64,000 nucleotides of DNA from Brachybacterium sp. EE-P12. GTDB lineage: Bacteria; Actinomycetota; Actinomycetes; Actinomycetales; Dermabacteraceae. Shown here one piece after another: positions 8,780 to 17,123 of the stretch (positions within the stretch are counted from its first letter, which is position 1; each line of letters opens with the position of its first letter). The notes beneath the pieces were generated by a model that saw only the letters and a list, made by a program, of their open reading frames with translations, was not told the origin of the DNA and did no database searches. A program made the position numbers and the translations under genes. Location of the stretch: assembly GCF_003711805.1 (NCBI RefSeq), contig NZ_QXCP01000004.1, forward strand, positions 558,001-622,000. Reading direction: 5' to 3'.

Positions 8780-11470
8780 TCAGCCCTTGTTCCGCGGCTG
8801 CTTGACCGGCGGCTCGCCGAGCACGGCGTCGCGGGTGCGGATCTCCTCGCCCTCCCCTGCGACCAGCTCGAGCGCCTCGATCCGGCCCAGGGCCGTGAGG
8901 TCCGCGGCGGCGGCCTCGAGATGGGCGAGCGCCGACCCCGGCGCCTCGACGGTCACGGAGAGGACCGGGGTCTTCTGCGAGACCTTCGCGTCGGACTTCA
9001 GACGGCGCACCACGATCGCGGCCTGGGCGACGGAGTCCACCAGCGCGGCGTCCTGCCCCTGGGCGGCCTCGCGCAGCGGAGCGGCCTCCGGCCACGGCTG
9101 GGTGTGCACGGAGCCGTCGCGCCACCACGACCACACCTCCTCCGTCGCGAACACGACCACGGGCGCGAACAGGCGCAGCTGCACCTCGAGCGCGATCGCG
9201 AGCGCGGCCCGTGCGGAGGCGGCACCGGCCTCGCCGGCCGGGGAGTTGCCGTGGGCGCGCTCCTTGACCAGCTCGATGTAGTCGTCGCAGAACGCCCAGA
9301 AGAACGGCTCGACGACCTCGAGGCTGCGGGCGTAGTCCATCTCCTCGAACGCGGCCGTGGCCTGCTCGACCACGGTCGCGAGCTGGGCCAGCAGCGCACG
9401 GTCCAGCGGGTCGGTGACCACGGCCGGGTCCGCGGCGAGCCGGCCCGCCGGATCCGCCGGGGCCTCGCCGAAGCCGAGCGCGAACTTCGAGGCGTTGAGG
9501 ATCTTGATCGCGAGGCGGCGACCGATCTTCATCTGCCCCTCGTCGAAGGCGGTGTCCACGCCCTGCCGGGCACGGCCCGCCCAGTAGCGCACGCCGTCGG
9601 AGCCGTGCTGATGCAGCAGGCCGATGGGGGTGACCACGTTGCCCTTGGACTTCGACATCTTCTTGCGATCCGGGTCCAGGATCCAGCCGTTGATCGACGC
9701 ATGCTTCCACGGCAGCGCGTCCTGCTGCAGGTGGGAGCGCACGATCGTGGAGAACAGCCAGGTGCGGATGATGTCGTGGCCCTGCGGGCGCAGGTCCATC
9801 GGGTACACCTTCTCGAAGAGCCCCCCGGACTCCGCCCCCGAGTTCCAGCCGCCCGCGAGCTGCGGGGAGAGGGAGGAGGTGGCCCAGGTGTCGAGGATGT
9901 CGGGATCGGCGACGAATCCGCCCGGCTGGTTCCGCTGCGCTTCGGAGTACCCGGCGGGGACGTCGATCGTCGGATCGATCGGGAGGTCCTCGACCGCCGG
10001 GGTGAGCACCGTGTCGTAGTCGGTCTCGCCGTCCTCGCCCACGGCGTACCAGACCGGGAAGGGCACGCCGTAGAAGCGCTGACGGGAGATCAGCCAGTCA
10101 CCGGCCAGCCCCTCGACCCAGTTGCGGTAGCGGGACTCCATGTAGGCGGGGTGCCAGGTCAGCTCCTGGCCGCGGGAGATCAGCTCGTCGCGCAGCCCGC
10201 CCTCGGAGGAGTCGCGCCCGCCGTTGGTGAGGTACCACTGGCGGGAGGTGACGAACTCGAGGGGCTTGTCGCCGTTCTCGTAGAACTTCACCGGGTGGGA
10301 GATCTTCGTCGGCTCGCCGACGAGGTCGCCGGACTCCTTGACCATCTCCACCACGCGCTTCTGCGCGCTGAACACGGTCAGGCCCACGAGCTCGGCGTAG
10401 GCGGCCTGCCCCTCGGGGGTGGTGATCCACGGCGCCTCGGGTAGGAAGCGGCCGTCGCGGCCGATCACGGAGCGGGTGGGCAGCTCGAGCTCCCGCCACC
10501 AGACCACATCGGTGGAGTCGCCGAAGGTGCAGATCATCGCGATGCCCGCGCCCTTGTCGGCCTGGGCGAGGGGGTGCGCCTTCACGGGCACCTCCACGCC
10601 GAACAGGGGCGAGGTGACGGTGGTGCCGAACAGGTCCTGGTAGCGCTCGTCGTCGGGGTGGGCGACCAGCGCCACGCACGCCGGGAGCAGCTCGGGGCGC
10701 GTGGTCTCGATGTAGACGGTGGACTCTGCGTTCTCGGCCGCATTCGTGCGGGTGAAGCCGATGCGGTGGTAGGCGCCGTCCCGCTCGCGGTCCTCCTGCT
10801 CGGCCTGTGCGACCGCGGTGCGATAGGTGACGTCCCACATGGTGGGGGCCTCGGACTGGTACGCCTGACCGGCTGCGAGGTTCTCCAGGAACGCCCGCTG
10901 CGAGGTCGCCCGGGAGCGCGCGTCGATCGTCTGGTAGCTGTGGTTCCAGTCGACCGACAGGCCGAGGGTGCGGAAGACCTCCTCGAAGGACTTCTCGTCC
11001 AGCGTGGTCAGCCGCTCGCACAGCTCGATGAAGTTCCGGCGCGAGATCGGCACCTGGTTCGCGGCCTTGGAGGACTTGTTCGAGCCGCCCTCCTGCGGGG
11101 GCGTGAAGTCCGGGTCGTAGGGGAGCGAGGGATCGCAGCGCACCCCGTAGTAGTTCTGGGCGCGGCGCTCGGTGGGCAGGCCGTTGTCGTCCCAGCCCAG
11201 CGGGTAGAAGCAGTTCTTGCCGCGCATGCGCTGGTAGCGCACGATCATGTCGGCCTGGGAGTAGCCGAACACGTGGCCGATGTGCAGCGAGCCGGAGGCC
11301 GTGGGCGGCGGGGTGTCGACGCTGAACACCTGGTCACGGGTGGTGTCCTCGTCGAAGGCATACAGCTGCTGCTCGCTCCATACGCCGTCCCACTTCTCCT
11401 CGAGGCCCTCGAGGGAGGGGCGATCGGGGATCGAGGTCTGGGCGTCAGGGCGCGATGCGGTGTCGGTCAT
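8780..11470 (-). CDS. valS: Valine-tRNA ligase
   Basis: Class I aminoacyl-tRNA synthetase charging tRNA-Val. The product is 896 residues from the chosen start. Signatures: the HIGH motif in GSLHIGHVFGYSQ near residue 61, KMSKSKGNVV in the second half, an editing (CP1) domain between them, and an anticodon-binding domain with a C-terminal helical arm. Two in-frame ATGs compete, at 11479 and 11470. I chose 11470 because the first ATG overlaps a good -10 box (AACAAT), which places the transcription start at about 11470 and predicts a leaderless message. No ribosome-binding site is visible. Confidence in identity is high; in the start it is moderate. Confidence 0.95.
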   Translation of the reverse strand: MTDTASRPDAQTSIPDRPSLEGLEEKWDGVWSEQQLYAFDEDTTRDQVFSVDTPPPTASGSLHIGHVFGYSQADMIVRYQRMRGKNCFYPLGWDDNGLPTERRAQNYYGVRCDPSLPYDPDFTPPQEGGSNKSSKAANQVPISRRNFIELCERLTTLDEKSFEEVFRTLGLSVDWNHSYQTIDARSRATSQRAFLENLAAGQAYQSEAPTMWDVTYRTAVAQAEQEDRERDGAYHRIGFTRTNAAENAESTVYIETTRPELLPACVALVAHPDDERYQDLFGTTVTSPLFGVEVPVKAHPLAQADKGAGIAMICTFGDSTDVVWWRELELPTRSVIGRDGRFLPEAPWITTPEGQAAYAELVGLTVFSAQKRVVEMVKESGDLVGEPTKISHPVKFYENGDKPLEFVTSRQWYLTNGGRDSSEGGLRDELISRGQELTWHPAYMESRYRNWVEGLAGDWLISRQRFYGVPFPVWYAVGEDGETDYDTVLTPAVEDLPIDPTIDVPAGYSEAQRNQPGGFVADPDILDTWATSSLSPQLAGGWNSGAESGGLFEKVYPMDLRPQGHDIIRTWLFSTIVRSHLQQDALPWKHASINGWILDPDRKKMSKSKGNVVTPIGLLHQHGSDGVRYWAGRARQGVDTAFDEGQMKIGRRLAIKILNASKFALGFGEAPADPAGRLAADPAVVTDPLDRALLAQLATVVEQATAAFEEMDYARSLEVVEPFFWAFCDDYIELVKERAHGNSPAGEAGAASARAALAIALEVQLRLFAPVVVFATEEVWSWWRDGSVHTQPWPEAAPLREAAQGQDAALVDSVAQAAIVVRRLKSDAKVSQKTPVLSVTVEAPGSALAHLEAAAADLTALGRIEALELVAGEGEEIRTRDAVLGEPPVKQPRNKG

Positions 11471-11477
11471 GCGGGTC

Positions 11478-11505
11478 ATTGTTCCAGGTCTGGCCCCCCG
11501 TGCAA
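11478..11505 (-). promoter_or_regulatory. valS promoter, probably leaderless
   Basis: Read on the minus strand: -35 TTGCAC (11505-11500), 16-bp spacer, -10 AACAAT (11483-11478). The expected start point, 6-7 nt downstream, coincides with the ATG at 11470. The remainder of the 237-nt gap up to the lplA stop holds no gene, tRNA or T-box motif that I can see. Confidence 0.6.
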
Positions 11506-11716
11506 CGCAGGCGTCGGCAGTGTGAGCGCTCTCGCGCCGCGGCCTTCACGGCTCGCCGAGCCGACCGGCCGATGGCGTGGACGGGCCCATGGCAGCACGA
11601 GCTGGCATATCCACCACCTGGTGCCGCCATGAGCCCGTCGGCGACATGGCCGGCCCGCCGAGGCCCGGGAGTCCCTGAGGCTCGACCGGTTCCGGGGACC
11701 GGGACCCGCTCGCCGC

Positions 11717-12802
11717 TCACGGCACGCGCGCGGTCCACTCCTCGGTGCCGAACTTCGTCTCCACCAGCTCGCGCGCCTTGGCCAGCTCGTCCTCCGTGTA
11801 GGCCGAGTCGACCGTGTCGTAGCGGGCGCGGAAGTACTCCAGGAACCCGTCGATGATCTGCTCGCGGGCGAGACCGGTCTGGGAGCGCATCGGGTCCACG
11901 CGCTTGTCCGCGCTGCGGGTGCCCTTGTCGGAGAGCTTCTCCCGGCCGATGCGCAGCACCTCGCCCATCTTCTCGGCGTCGATGTCGTAGCTCATCGTCA
12001 CGTGGTGCAGCAGCACCCCGCCGGCGAAGCGGCGCTGGGCGGCACCGCCGATCTTGCCCTGCTCGGAGGCGATGTCGTTCAGCGGCACGTAGTGCGCCTT
12101 CACCCCGATCTCCGCGAGCGCTCCCATCACCCAGTCGTCGAGATAGGCGTAGGCCTGCTCGAAGCTGAGCCCCTCCACCAGCGAGGTCGGCACCACGAGG
12201 GAGTAGGTGATGCAGTTGCCCTGCTCCATGAACATCGCGCCACCGCCGGTGATGCGGCGCACCACGCCGATGTCGTGCCGCGCCGCGCCCTCGGCGTCGA
12301 TCTCGTTGCGCAGCGACTGGTAGGAGCCGATCACCACGAGCGAGGAGTCCCAGTCCCAGATGCGGAAGTGCGGTCGGCGCCTGCCGGCGATGACCTCTTT
12401 CGGGAGCACCTCGTCCAGCGCCACGTGCATCACGGGCGGCAGCACCACGGGGCCGATCACGTCGAAGGTGAGATCCTCCCAGCTGGAGGCGTGGCCGAGC
12501 GCCCGCCGCACCGCGATCGCGACGGCCTCCGCGTCGAAGCCGATCATCTGCACGGGCTCGGGCAGCGCTGCGAGCCGGTCCGCGATCGCGGCGCCGAGCT
12601 CGGCCGCGGTCGCCTCGATGGACATGCCCACCAGCGCCGTGTTCAGCTCCTCGAGCGCCTCGTCCGGTTCGAGGAAGAAGTCGCCGAAGACGTGCGCGGT
12701 GGCGATCCGGCCGTCCTGGGCGGTGACGTCGACGGCGACGAGCTTGCCGCCGCGGACCTTGTACTCGCCGTGCATGACCGGGTTCTCGCTGGGCTGCGTC
12801 AT
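11717..12802 (-). CDS. lplA: Lipoate-protein ligase A family protein
   Basis: Attaches lipoate to E2 and GcvH lipoyl domains through a lipoyl-AMP intermediate (family knowledge). Of 361 residues, about the first 90 resemble the small LplA accessory domain (a segment beginning MHGEYKVRGGKLV). The rest is the catalytic biotin/lipoate-ligase fold. VRRITGGGAMF matches the ligase RRxxGGG motif, and QGKIGGAAQRR with GGVLLHH matches the region containing the catalytic lysine. In E. coli LplA the accessory domain follows the catalytic one, whereas here it precedes it. Start at 12802: GAGGATGG lies just upstream, and an alternative ATG at 12820 has weaker support. Confidence 0.85.
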   Translation of the reverse strand: MTQPSENPVMHGEYKVRGGKLVAVDVTAQDGRIATAHVFGDFFLEPDEALEELNTALVGMSIEATAAELGAAIADRLAALPEPVQMIGFDAEAVAIAVRRALGHASSWEDLTFDVIGPVVLPPVMHVALDEVLPKEVIAGRRRPHFRIWDWDSSLVVIGSYQSLRNEIDAEGAARHDIGVVRRITGGGAMFMEQGNCITYSLVVPTSLVEGLSFEQAYAYLDDWVMGALAEIGVKAHYVPLNDIASEQGKIGGAAQRRFAGGVLLHHVTMSYDIDAEKMGEVLRIGREKLSDKGTRSADKRVDPMRSQTGLAREQIIDGFLEYFRARYDTVDSAYTEDELAKARELVETKFGTEEWTARVP

Positions 12803-12903
12803 GCCTCCATCCTCGCGCATCCGGGACGTCTCCGGGGAGGTCGGGAAGGGCCGTGGGACGGAGCCTCTCGCCCCGCCCGGCCTCGTACCGCGGCCGGCCG
12901 GCC

Positions 12904-14199
12904 TCAGACGATCGTCAGCGAGCGCAGCGCCCGGTGGACCTCCCACACGAAGTCCGCGGTGGACTGGCTCTTGCGGGGCGCGATCGCATAGGTCTCGGCC
13001 GGGCGGTCCGGTGTCTCCTCCCGCGTCACCTTCGGGATGAGGTTGTGCCAGTCCCGGTCGCCGCCCACCCAGATCCGGTAGGTGGTCGCGCGGTCCTCCC
13101 CGCGGTGCAGCAGGCGCAGGCCCAGATGCGTGGCGGTCAGAGCTGGCTGGCGGCGGGAGGGCGCGGGGTCGAAGCCGCGGTCGCGCAGCAGCATCGGGTT
13201 CAGCACCGCCCACAGCAGCAGCCGTGCCCCTTCCACCTCGGGGGATGCGGCGGTGCCGATGAGCTCCTGCGGGGTCGGCGGGGTGCCGTGCTCGGCGCGC
13301 CAGGCGGTGCGCCGGGCGAGCTGGTCGAGCCGCTCCTGCGCAGCGGTGCGCTCCTCGTCGGTGCCCAGCAGCCCGATGCCGAGCGGGACGGGCTCCGCAC
13401 CCCGGCGCAGGAAGCGCACGGGGCTGCCGTGCTCGACCTCCCCGAAGTCGAGCCCGGTGCGCTGCAGGCTCACGCCCGACTGCAGGTGGGCGGCGGTCTG
13501 CCCGCGGCGGGTGGAGAAGTGCGCGCTCGTGCCGAGCAGGGTGCGGGAGGCGTTCTGCATCACGTCGAGATGGGCCCGGAACTCGCGGGCGGTGCGTCCC
13601 TTGGTCAGCAGCTTGCGCGCGTCCACGGGGAACTGGGCGATCGGACGGCCGGAATGCTCGCCGATCTCCCCGATCGTGTCCCACAGCGGAGCGTGACCGG
13701 CGTCGGCCTTGACCATCCGGGCCCGCAGACGGCTCCAGCTGGTGGTGACCACGCCGTCGGGGAGCTCGCCGTCGAGCGCGCGATGGTCGGCCTTGCGGGA
13801 GATCGCGATGAGCAGATGGTGCGGGGAGCTGCCCAGGGCGTCGCGGAGCTTCGTGAGGCGGGCCGGCTGGAGCGCCCCGTCGGTGCTCAGCGCGATCCCG
13901 AGCCGGGCGCCGTCGTCGGCCGCGCCGGAGGAGGGCAGCATCTCCGCGATGAGGTCGGGGGCATGGGCGCGCAGACGCGGCGCGGCCATGATGGTGCCCG
14001 TGCTCAGCTCCGTCCTCGCGACCGTGCGCAGGAACGCGGCGCGGCTGCGGGGCGCCATCAGCACGAACTCGAGCATGTACCGGAGCATGATCTCGGCGCG
14101 GGTGCGGCCGTCGCCCCACTCCTCGACGCCGGAGGAGTGCCCCGAGCGCTCCACGGCATAGGTGAGCATCTGTCCGACGCTGGCGTAGGAACGGGCCAT
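12904..14199 (-). CDS. Protein of unknown function, 431 aa
   Basis: I do not recognise this family. The protein is soluble, with no signal peptide or membrane span. It begins MARSYASVGQML after a strong ribosome-binding site (GAGGAGGAGAGG). The frame is open 50 codons further upstream with a GC-driven composition, so the ATG at 14199 is preferred. Features seen: an Arg/Ala-rich middle, HLLIAISRKADHRALDG near residue 135 with a following VVTTSWSRLR, and a well-conserved-looking C-terminal segment (RIWVGGDRDWHNLIPKV). The latter might be a nucleic-acid-processing domain, but I cannot place it. It lies 101 bp upstream of lplA on the same strand. Confidence 0.75.
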   Translation of the reverse strand: MARSYASVGQMLTYAVERSGHSSGVEEWGDGRTRAEIMLRYMLEFVLMAPRSRAAFLRTVARTELSTGTIMAAPRLRAHAPDLIAEMLPSSGAADDGARLGIALSTDGALQPARLTKLRDALGSSPHHLLIAISRKADHRALDGELPDGVVTTSWSRLRARMVKADAGHAPLWDTIGEIGEHSGRPIAQFPVDARKLLTKGRTAREFRAHLDVMQNASRTLLGTSAHFSTRRGQTAAHLQSGVSLQRTGLDFGEVEHGSPVRFLRRGAEPVPLGIGLLGTDEERTAAQERLDQLARRTAWRAEHGTPPTPQELIGTAASPEVEGARLLLWAVLNPMLLRDRGFDPAPSRRQPALTATHLGLRLLHRGEDRATTYRIWVGGDRDWHNLIPKVTREETPDRPAETYAIAPRKSQSTADFVWEVHRALRSLTIV

Positions 14200-14329
14200 G
14201 GTCCTCTCCTCCTCGGGGCGGTGCGGGATGCCTGCGCGGGCGGGCCTCCGGGCGACCCCGCACATTCTGCCGCAGACAGTCGGGGACGCGCCCGGACGCC
14301 GCGCGACGACGCCCCGGCCCGGTGAGGGC

Positions 14330-15340
14330 TCAGATCCCGCCGCCCCGGGCATAGATCTGCCGCACCAGGTCCTCGATCGCGGGCTCGGTGAGGGAGAGGT
14401 CGCTGACCTCCGCCTGGGTGCCGATCGCGGTGAGCAGGGCCGGGACGGTCAGCTCCTGGCCGGAGAACGCGATCCGGTGCCGGATCCCGTCCGCCTCGAC
14501 CGCGAGGGTGCGGGCCGCGGAGGGCAGCTCGAGGTGCTCGCGCGGTGCGGCGAGGTCCACGACGAGCTCGCGCGGCGCTCCGAGCCGGGCCCGGAAGGAC
14601 TCCAGCGGCCCGTCGTAGGCGATGGTGCCGGTGTTGACCACGACGATCCGCTCGCACAGCCGCTCCACGTCGCCCATGTCGTGGGTGGTGAGGAACAGCG
14701 TGGTGCCCCGCTCGGCGCGGTCCTCGCGCAGGAAGCGGCGCAGCCCCTCCTTGGAGACCATGTCCAGCCCGATCGTCGGCTCGTCGAGGACCACGAGCGC
14801 GGGGGAGTGCAGCAGCGCGGCGGCGACCTCGCCGCGCATCCTCTGGCCCAGGGAGAGCTGCCGCACCGGACGATCGAGGAAACCGGAGAGGTCCAGCCCC
14901 TCGACCAGACGGTCCAGCCGCTCGCCCACCGCCCGGTCGGTCAGGCGGTGCATCGCCCCGAGGATCCGGTAGCTGTCCCGCAGCGGCAGGTCCCACCACA
15001 GCTGCGAGCGCTGGCCGAAGACCACGCCGATCTCGCGCGCGAGCCGCCGCCGCTCGGGCACGGGCTCCCGTCCCAGCACCCGCACGCTGCCCGCGCTCGG
15101 CTGGAGGATGCCGGTGAGCATCTTGATGGTGGTGGACTTCCCGGCGCCGTTGGCGCCCACGAAGCCGACGGCCTCGCCCCGTTCGATGCGCAGCGTGATC
15201 TCGTCGACGGCGCGCACCACCTGGCGTCGGCGCCGCCTCGAGCCCGGCGCGGCGGCGCGGACCGTGTAGTCCCGGCGCAGCCCGTCGAGCTCGACCGCCG
15301 GGACTTCGGACGGGATGTGCGGGGTGCTCTCGAGAGTCAT
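14330..15340 (-). CDS. ABC transporter ATP-binding protein (COG4586-like)
   Basis: Nucleotide-binding subunit of an ABC-2-type transporter, 336 residues. Walker A GANGAGKSTT near residue 62, Q-loop GQRSQLWWDLP, signature LSLGQRMRGE, Walker B LVVLDEPTIGLD and H-loop TTHDMGD are all present. The motor GQRSQLWWDLP is characteristic of the group found with two DUF990-type permeases. A C-terminal extension of about 90 residues after the NBD is also typical. The ATG overlaps the stop of the next upstream permease (ATGA), so the three genes 16954 to 14330 form an operon. The substrate is unknown. Confidence 0.9.
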   Translation of the reverse strand: MTLESTPHIPSEVPAVELDGLRRDYTVRAAAPGSRRRRRQVVRAVDEITLRIERGEAVGFVGANGAGKSTTIKMLTGILQPSAGSVRVLGREPVPERRRLAREIGVVFGQRSQLWWDLPLRDSYRILGAMHRLTDRAVGERLDRLVEGLDLSGFLDRPVRQLSLGQRMRGEVAAALLHSPALVVLDEPTIGLDMVSKEGLRRFLREDRAERGTTLFLTTHDMGDVERLCERIVVVNTGTIAYDGPLESFRARLGAPRELVVDLAAPREHLELPSAARTLAVEADGIRHRIAFSGQELTVPALLTAIGTQAEVSDLSLTEPAIEDLVRQIYARGGGI

Positions 15341-16167
15341 CCACCTGCTCCTGTGTAGCGTCGGACCCCCGCGCGCCAGAGCATCAGCGCGATGCCCCAG
15401 GCGAGCAGCGCCGCGGGCAGCCCGAGCCAGCCGGCCCAGGTGGGGACCAGGGCGGGGCCGGGCAGGTCCAGCAGCGCGAGGGTGGGGGCGTAGGCGATGA
15501 GGGTCGCCGGGATCACGAAGGTGAAGAAGGCGCGCATCGGCAGCGCGAACACGGCACCGGGGGTGGTGGCGACGTAGTTGCCGCCGTAGGTGAAGGCGTT
15601 CGCGAACTCGCGCCCGTCCACCAGCCAGAACTGCAGCGCCCCGGCGAGGGTGAACAGCGCCCCGAACAGCAGTGCGCCGGCCAGCGGAGCCAGCCCCGCG
15701 AGCAGGAGCGTCGCAGGGGTGGGGGAGAAGCCGGCGATCCCGAGCGCGGTCGCGTACATCGCCAGCCCCACCCCGATCCGGCCGAGGCGTCGCAGCGAGA
15801 GGTCCAGGCTCGAGATCTGCAGCAGCAGCGGCACGGGCCGGATCAGCAGGGTCTCGAGCCGTCCGGAGCGGATCTGCGCGGAGAGCCCGTCGATCTCCCC
15901 GAAGAACATGTCCCCGATCCCGAAGGCGAGCGCCCCCAGCCCGTAGACCACCGCGACCTGGCTCAGAGTCATGCCGCCGAGGGTCTCGACCTGGGTGAGG
16001 ATCACCCACAGCTCGAGGAACTCGGTCCCCACGATCAGCACCTGGCCGAGGAGATCGGCGAGGAAGCTGGTGCGGAAGGTCGCCTGCGAGCGGATCCGCG
16101 AGCCGTAGAGCATCGCGACCATCCGCGCGGTCGAGACGGGGCGGTCCTCGTCGCGCTGCTCAGCCAC
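15337..16167 (-). CDS. ABC-2 type transporter permease
   Basis: A 276-residue membrane protein and second permease of the three-gene exporter. About six hydrophobic spans are visible, including SQVAVVYGLGALAFGIG, PATLLLAGLAPLAGALLFGA and the C-terminal ALLAWGIALMLWRAGVRRY. The length and the RSGRLETLLIRPVPLLLQ segment (the 'LL.RP' motif) match the COG3694 group that pairs with the neighbouring ATPase. It overlaps the ATPase gene by 4 bp and the first permease by 8 bp. The substrate cannot be deduced from the sequence. Confidence 0.85.
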   Translation of the reverse strand: MAEQRDEDRPVSTARMVAMLYGSRIRSQATFRTSFLADLLGQVLIVGTEFLELWVILTQVETLGGMTLSQVAVVYGLGALAFGIGDMFFGEIDGLSAQIRSGRLETLLIRPVPLLLQISSLDLSLRRLGRIGVGLAMYATALGIAGFSPTPATLLLAGLAPLAGALLFGALFTLAGALQFWLVDGREFANAFTYGGNYVATTPGAVFALPMRAFFTFVIPATLIAYAPTLALLDLPGPALVPTWAGWLGLPAALLAWGIALMLWRAGVRRYTGAGG

Positions 16168-16954
16168 CCTGCACCTCCAGGCTCCGCGTGCCGGCCCGCA
16201 GCATCGCCCAGGCGGCCAGGCCCAGCAGCGCCACCCAGCCGGCCTGCACCGCCAGGAGACCTGCCGCCTCCTCCGGCGGCACCCGGCCCGAGAGCGTGTC
16301 GATCGGGGTCTGGATCATGGAGGGGAACGGCGTGGCCCGGGCGATCGCGAGCAGCCAGTCCGGGAACCAGACGATCGGGATGAGGAAGCCCGAGAGCAGG
16401 TTCATCGTCGCGGTGTAGACGACGGTCAGGCCCCGGGTCTCCACGAGCCAGAACGCGGCGAGGTTGACCATCATGTCTGCCAGGAACGCGACCGTGATCG
16501 CGAGCAGCAGCGAGAGCGCGCCGAGCAGGTAGGACAGGGGATCCTCCGGCAGCGCGAGCCCCGTCACCAGTGCGCCGACGACCAGCGGCGGCACCCCGCG
16601 GCCGAGCATCAGGAAGCCCGAGCGGCCCAGCTTCTGCGCGTAGTGGAGGCCGAGGAAGCCCGTCGGTCGCAGCAGGTCCACGGCGATGTCCCCCTGGTGC
16701 ACACGCTGGGACACCTCCCGGGTGCCGAAGGCCTCGATCGGGGCCAGCAGCGCCTGCCCCAGCCACACATAGGTCGCCGCCTGCAGCATCGTGTACCCGC
16801 CGAGCTCCCCGCCCGCGGTCCCGATGGCCGCGAACATGATGGAGGCGCGGATGAACCCGAAGACGGTGTTGGTGAAGACGCCTGCGGCGGTCGCCATGCG
16901 ATAGGTCGAGTACTGACGGAAGGCGGCAGCGGCGATCCGTCCGTGAGCAGGCAC
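16160..16954 (-). CDS. ABC-2 type transporter permease
   Basis: First gene of the exporter operon, 264 residues, about six membrane spans (for example GYTMLQAATYVWLGQALLA, LLGALSLLLAITVAFLADMM). The segment DIAVDLLRPTGFLGL carries the same 'LLRP' motif as its partner, as in COG4587 proteins. The frame is open far upstream (to 17443), but the GTG at 16954 is supported twice. It gives the N-terminus expected for the family (FRQYSTYRMATAAGVFTN), and a good promoter lies exactly 7 nt upstream, which implies a leaderless GTG start. Confidence 0.83.
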   Translation of the reverse strand: MPAHGRIAAAAFRQYSTYRMATAAGVFTNTVFGFIRASIMFAAIGTAGGELGGYTMLQAATYVWLGQALLAPIEAFGTREVSQRVHQGDIAVDLLRPTGFLGLHYAQKLGRSGFLMLGRGVPPLVVGALVTGLALPEDPLSYLLGALSLLLAITVAFLADMMVNLAAFWLVETRGLTVVYTATMNLLSGFLIPIVWFPDWLLAIARATPFPSMIQTPIDTLSGRVPPEEAAGLLAVQAGWVALLGLAAWAMLRAGTRSLEVQGG

Positions 16955-16961
16955 TCGCGCG

Positions 16962-16990
16962 AGCTTAGTGCGCTGTGCGACGCACCACAA
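16962..16990 (-). promoter_or_regulatory. Promoter of the ABC-2 exporter operon, leaderless
   Basis: Minus strand: -35 TTGTGG (16990-16985), 17-bp spacer, -10 TAAGCT (16967-16962), then 7 nt to the GTG at 16954. Spacing and sequence are close to the consensus for housekeeping sigma factors in actinobacteria. Confidence 0.65.
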
Positions 16991-17123
16991 GGGGCCTGCG
17001 GGCGGAGCCCGGACCTGGAGCTCCATCCGGTGCCCGGGAAGGCGCGGCAGGAGGCGTCGCGGCACCGCGCGTCCGCCGTCTACCCTGGCCCGGTCCCCGC
17101 CCCGCCCAGTGAACCGGACCGAC

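Noticed and set aside
11480..11716. Possible T-box or attenuator upstream of valS
   Set aside because: No GGTGG-containing T-box sequence occurs, and a promoter with leaderless geometry explains the start.
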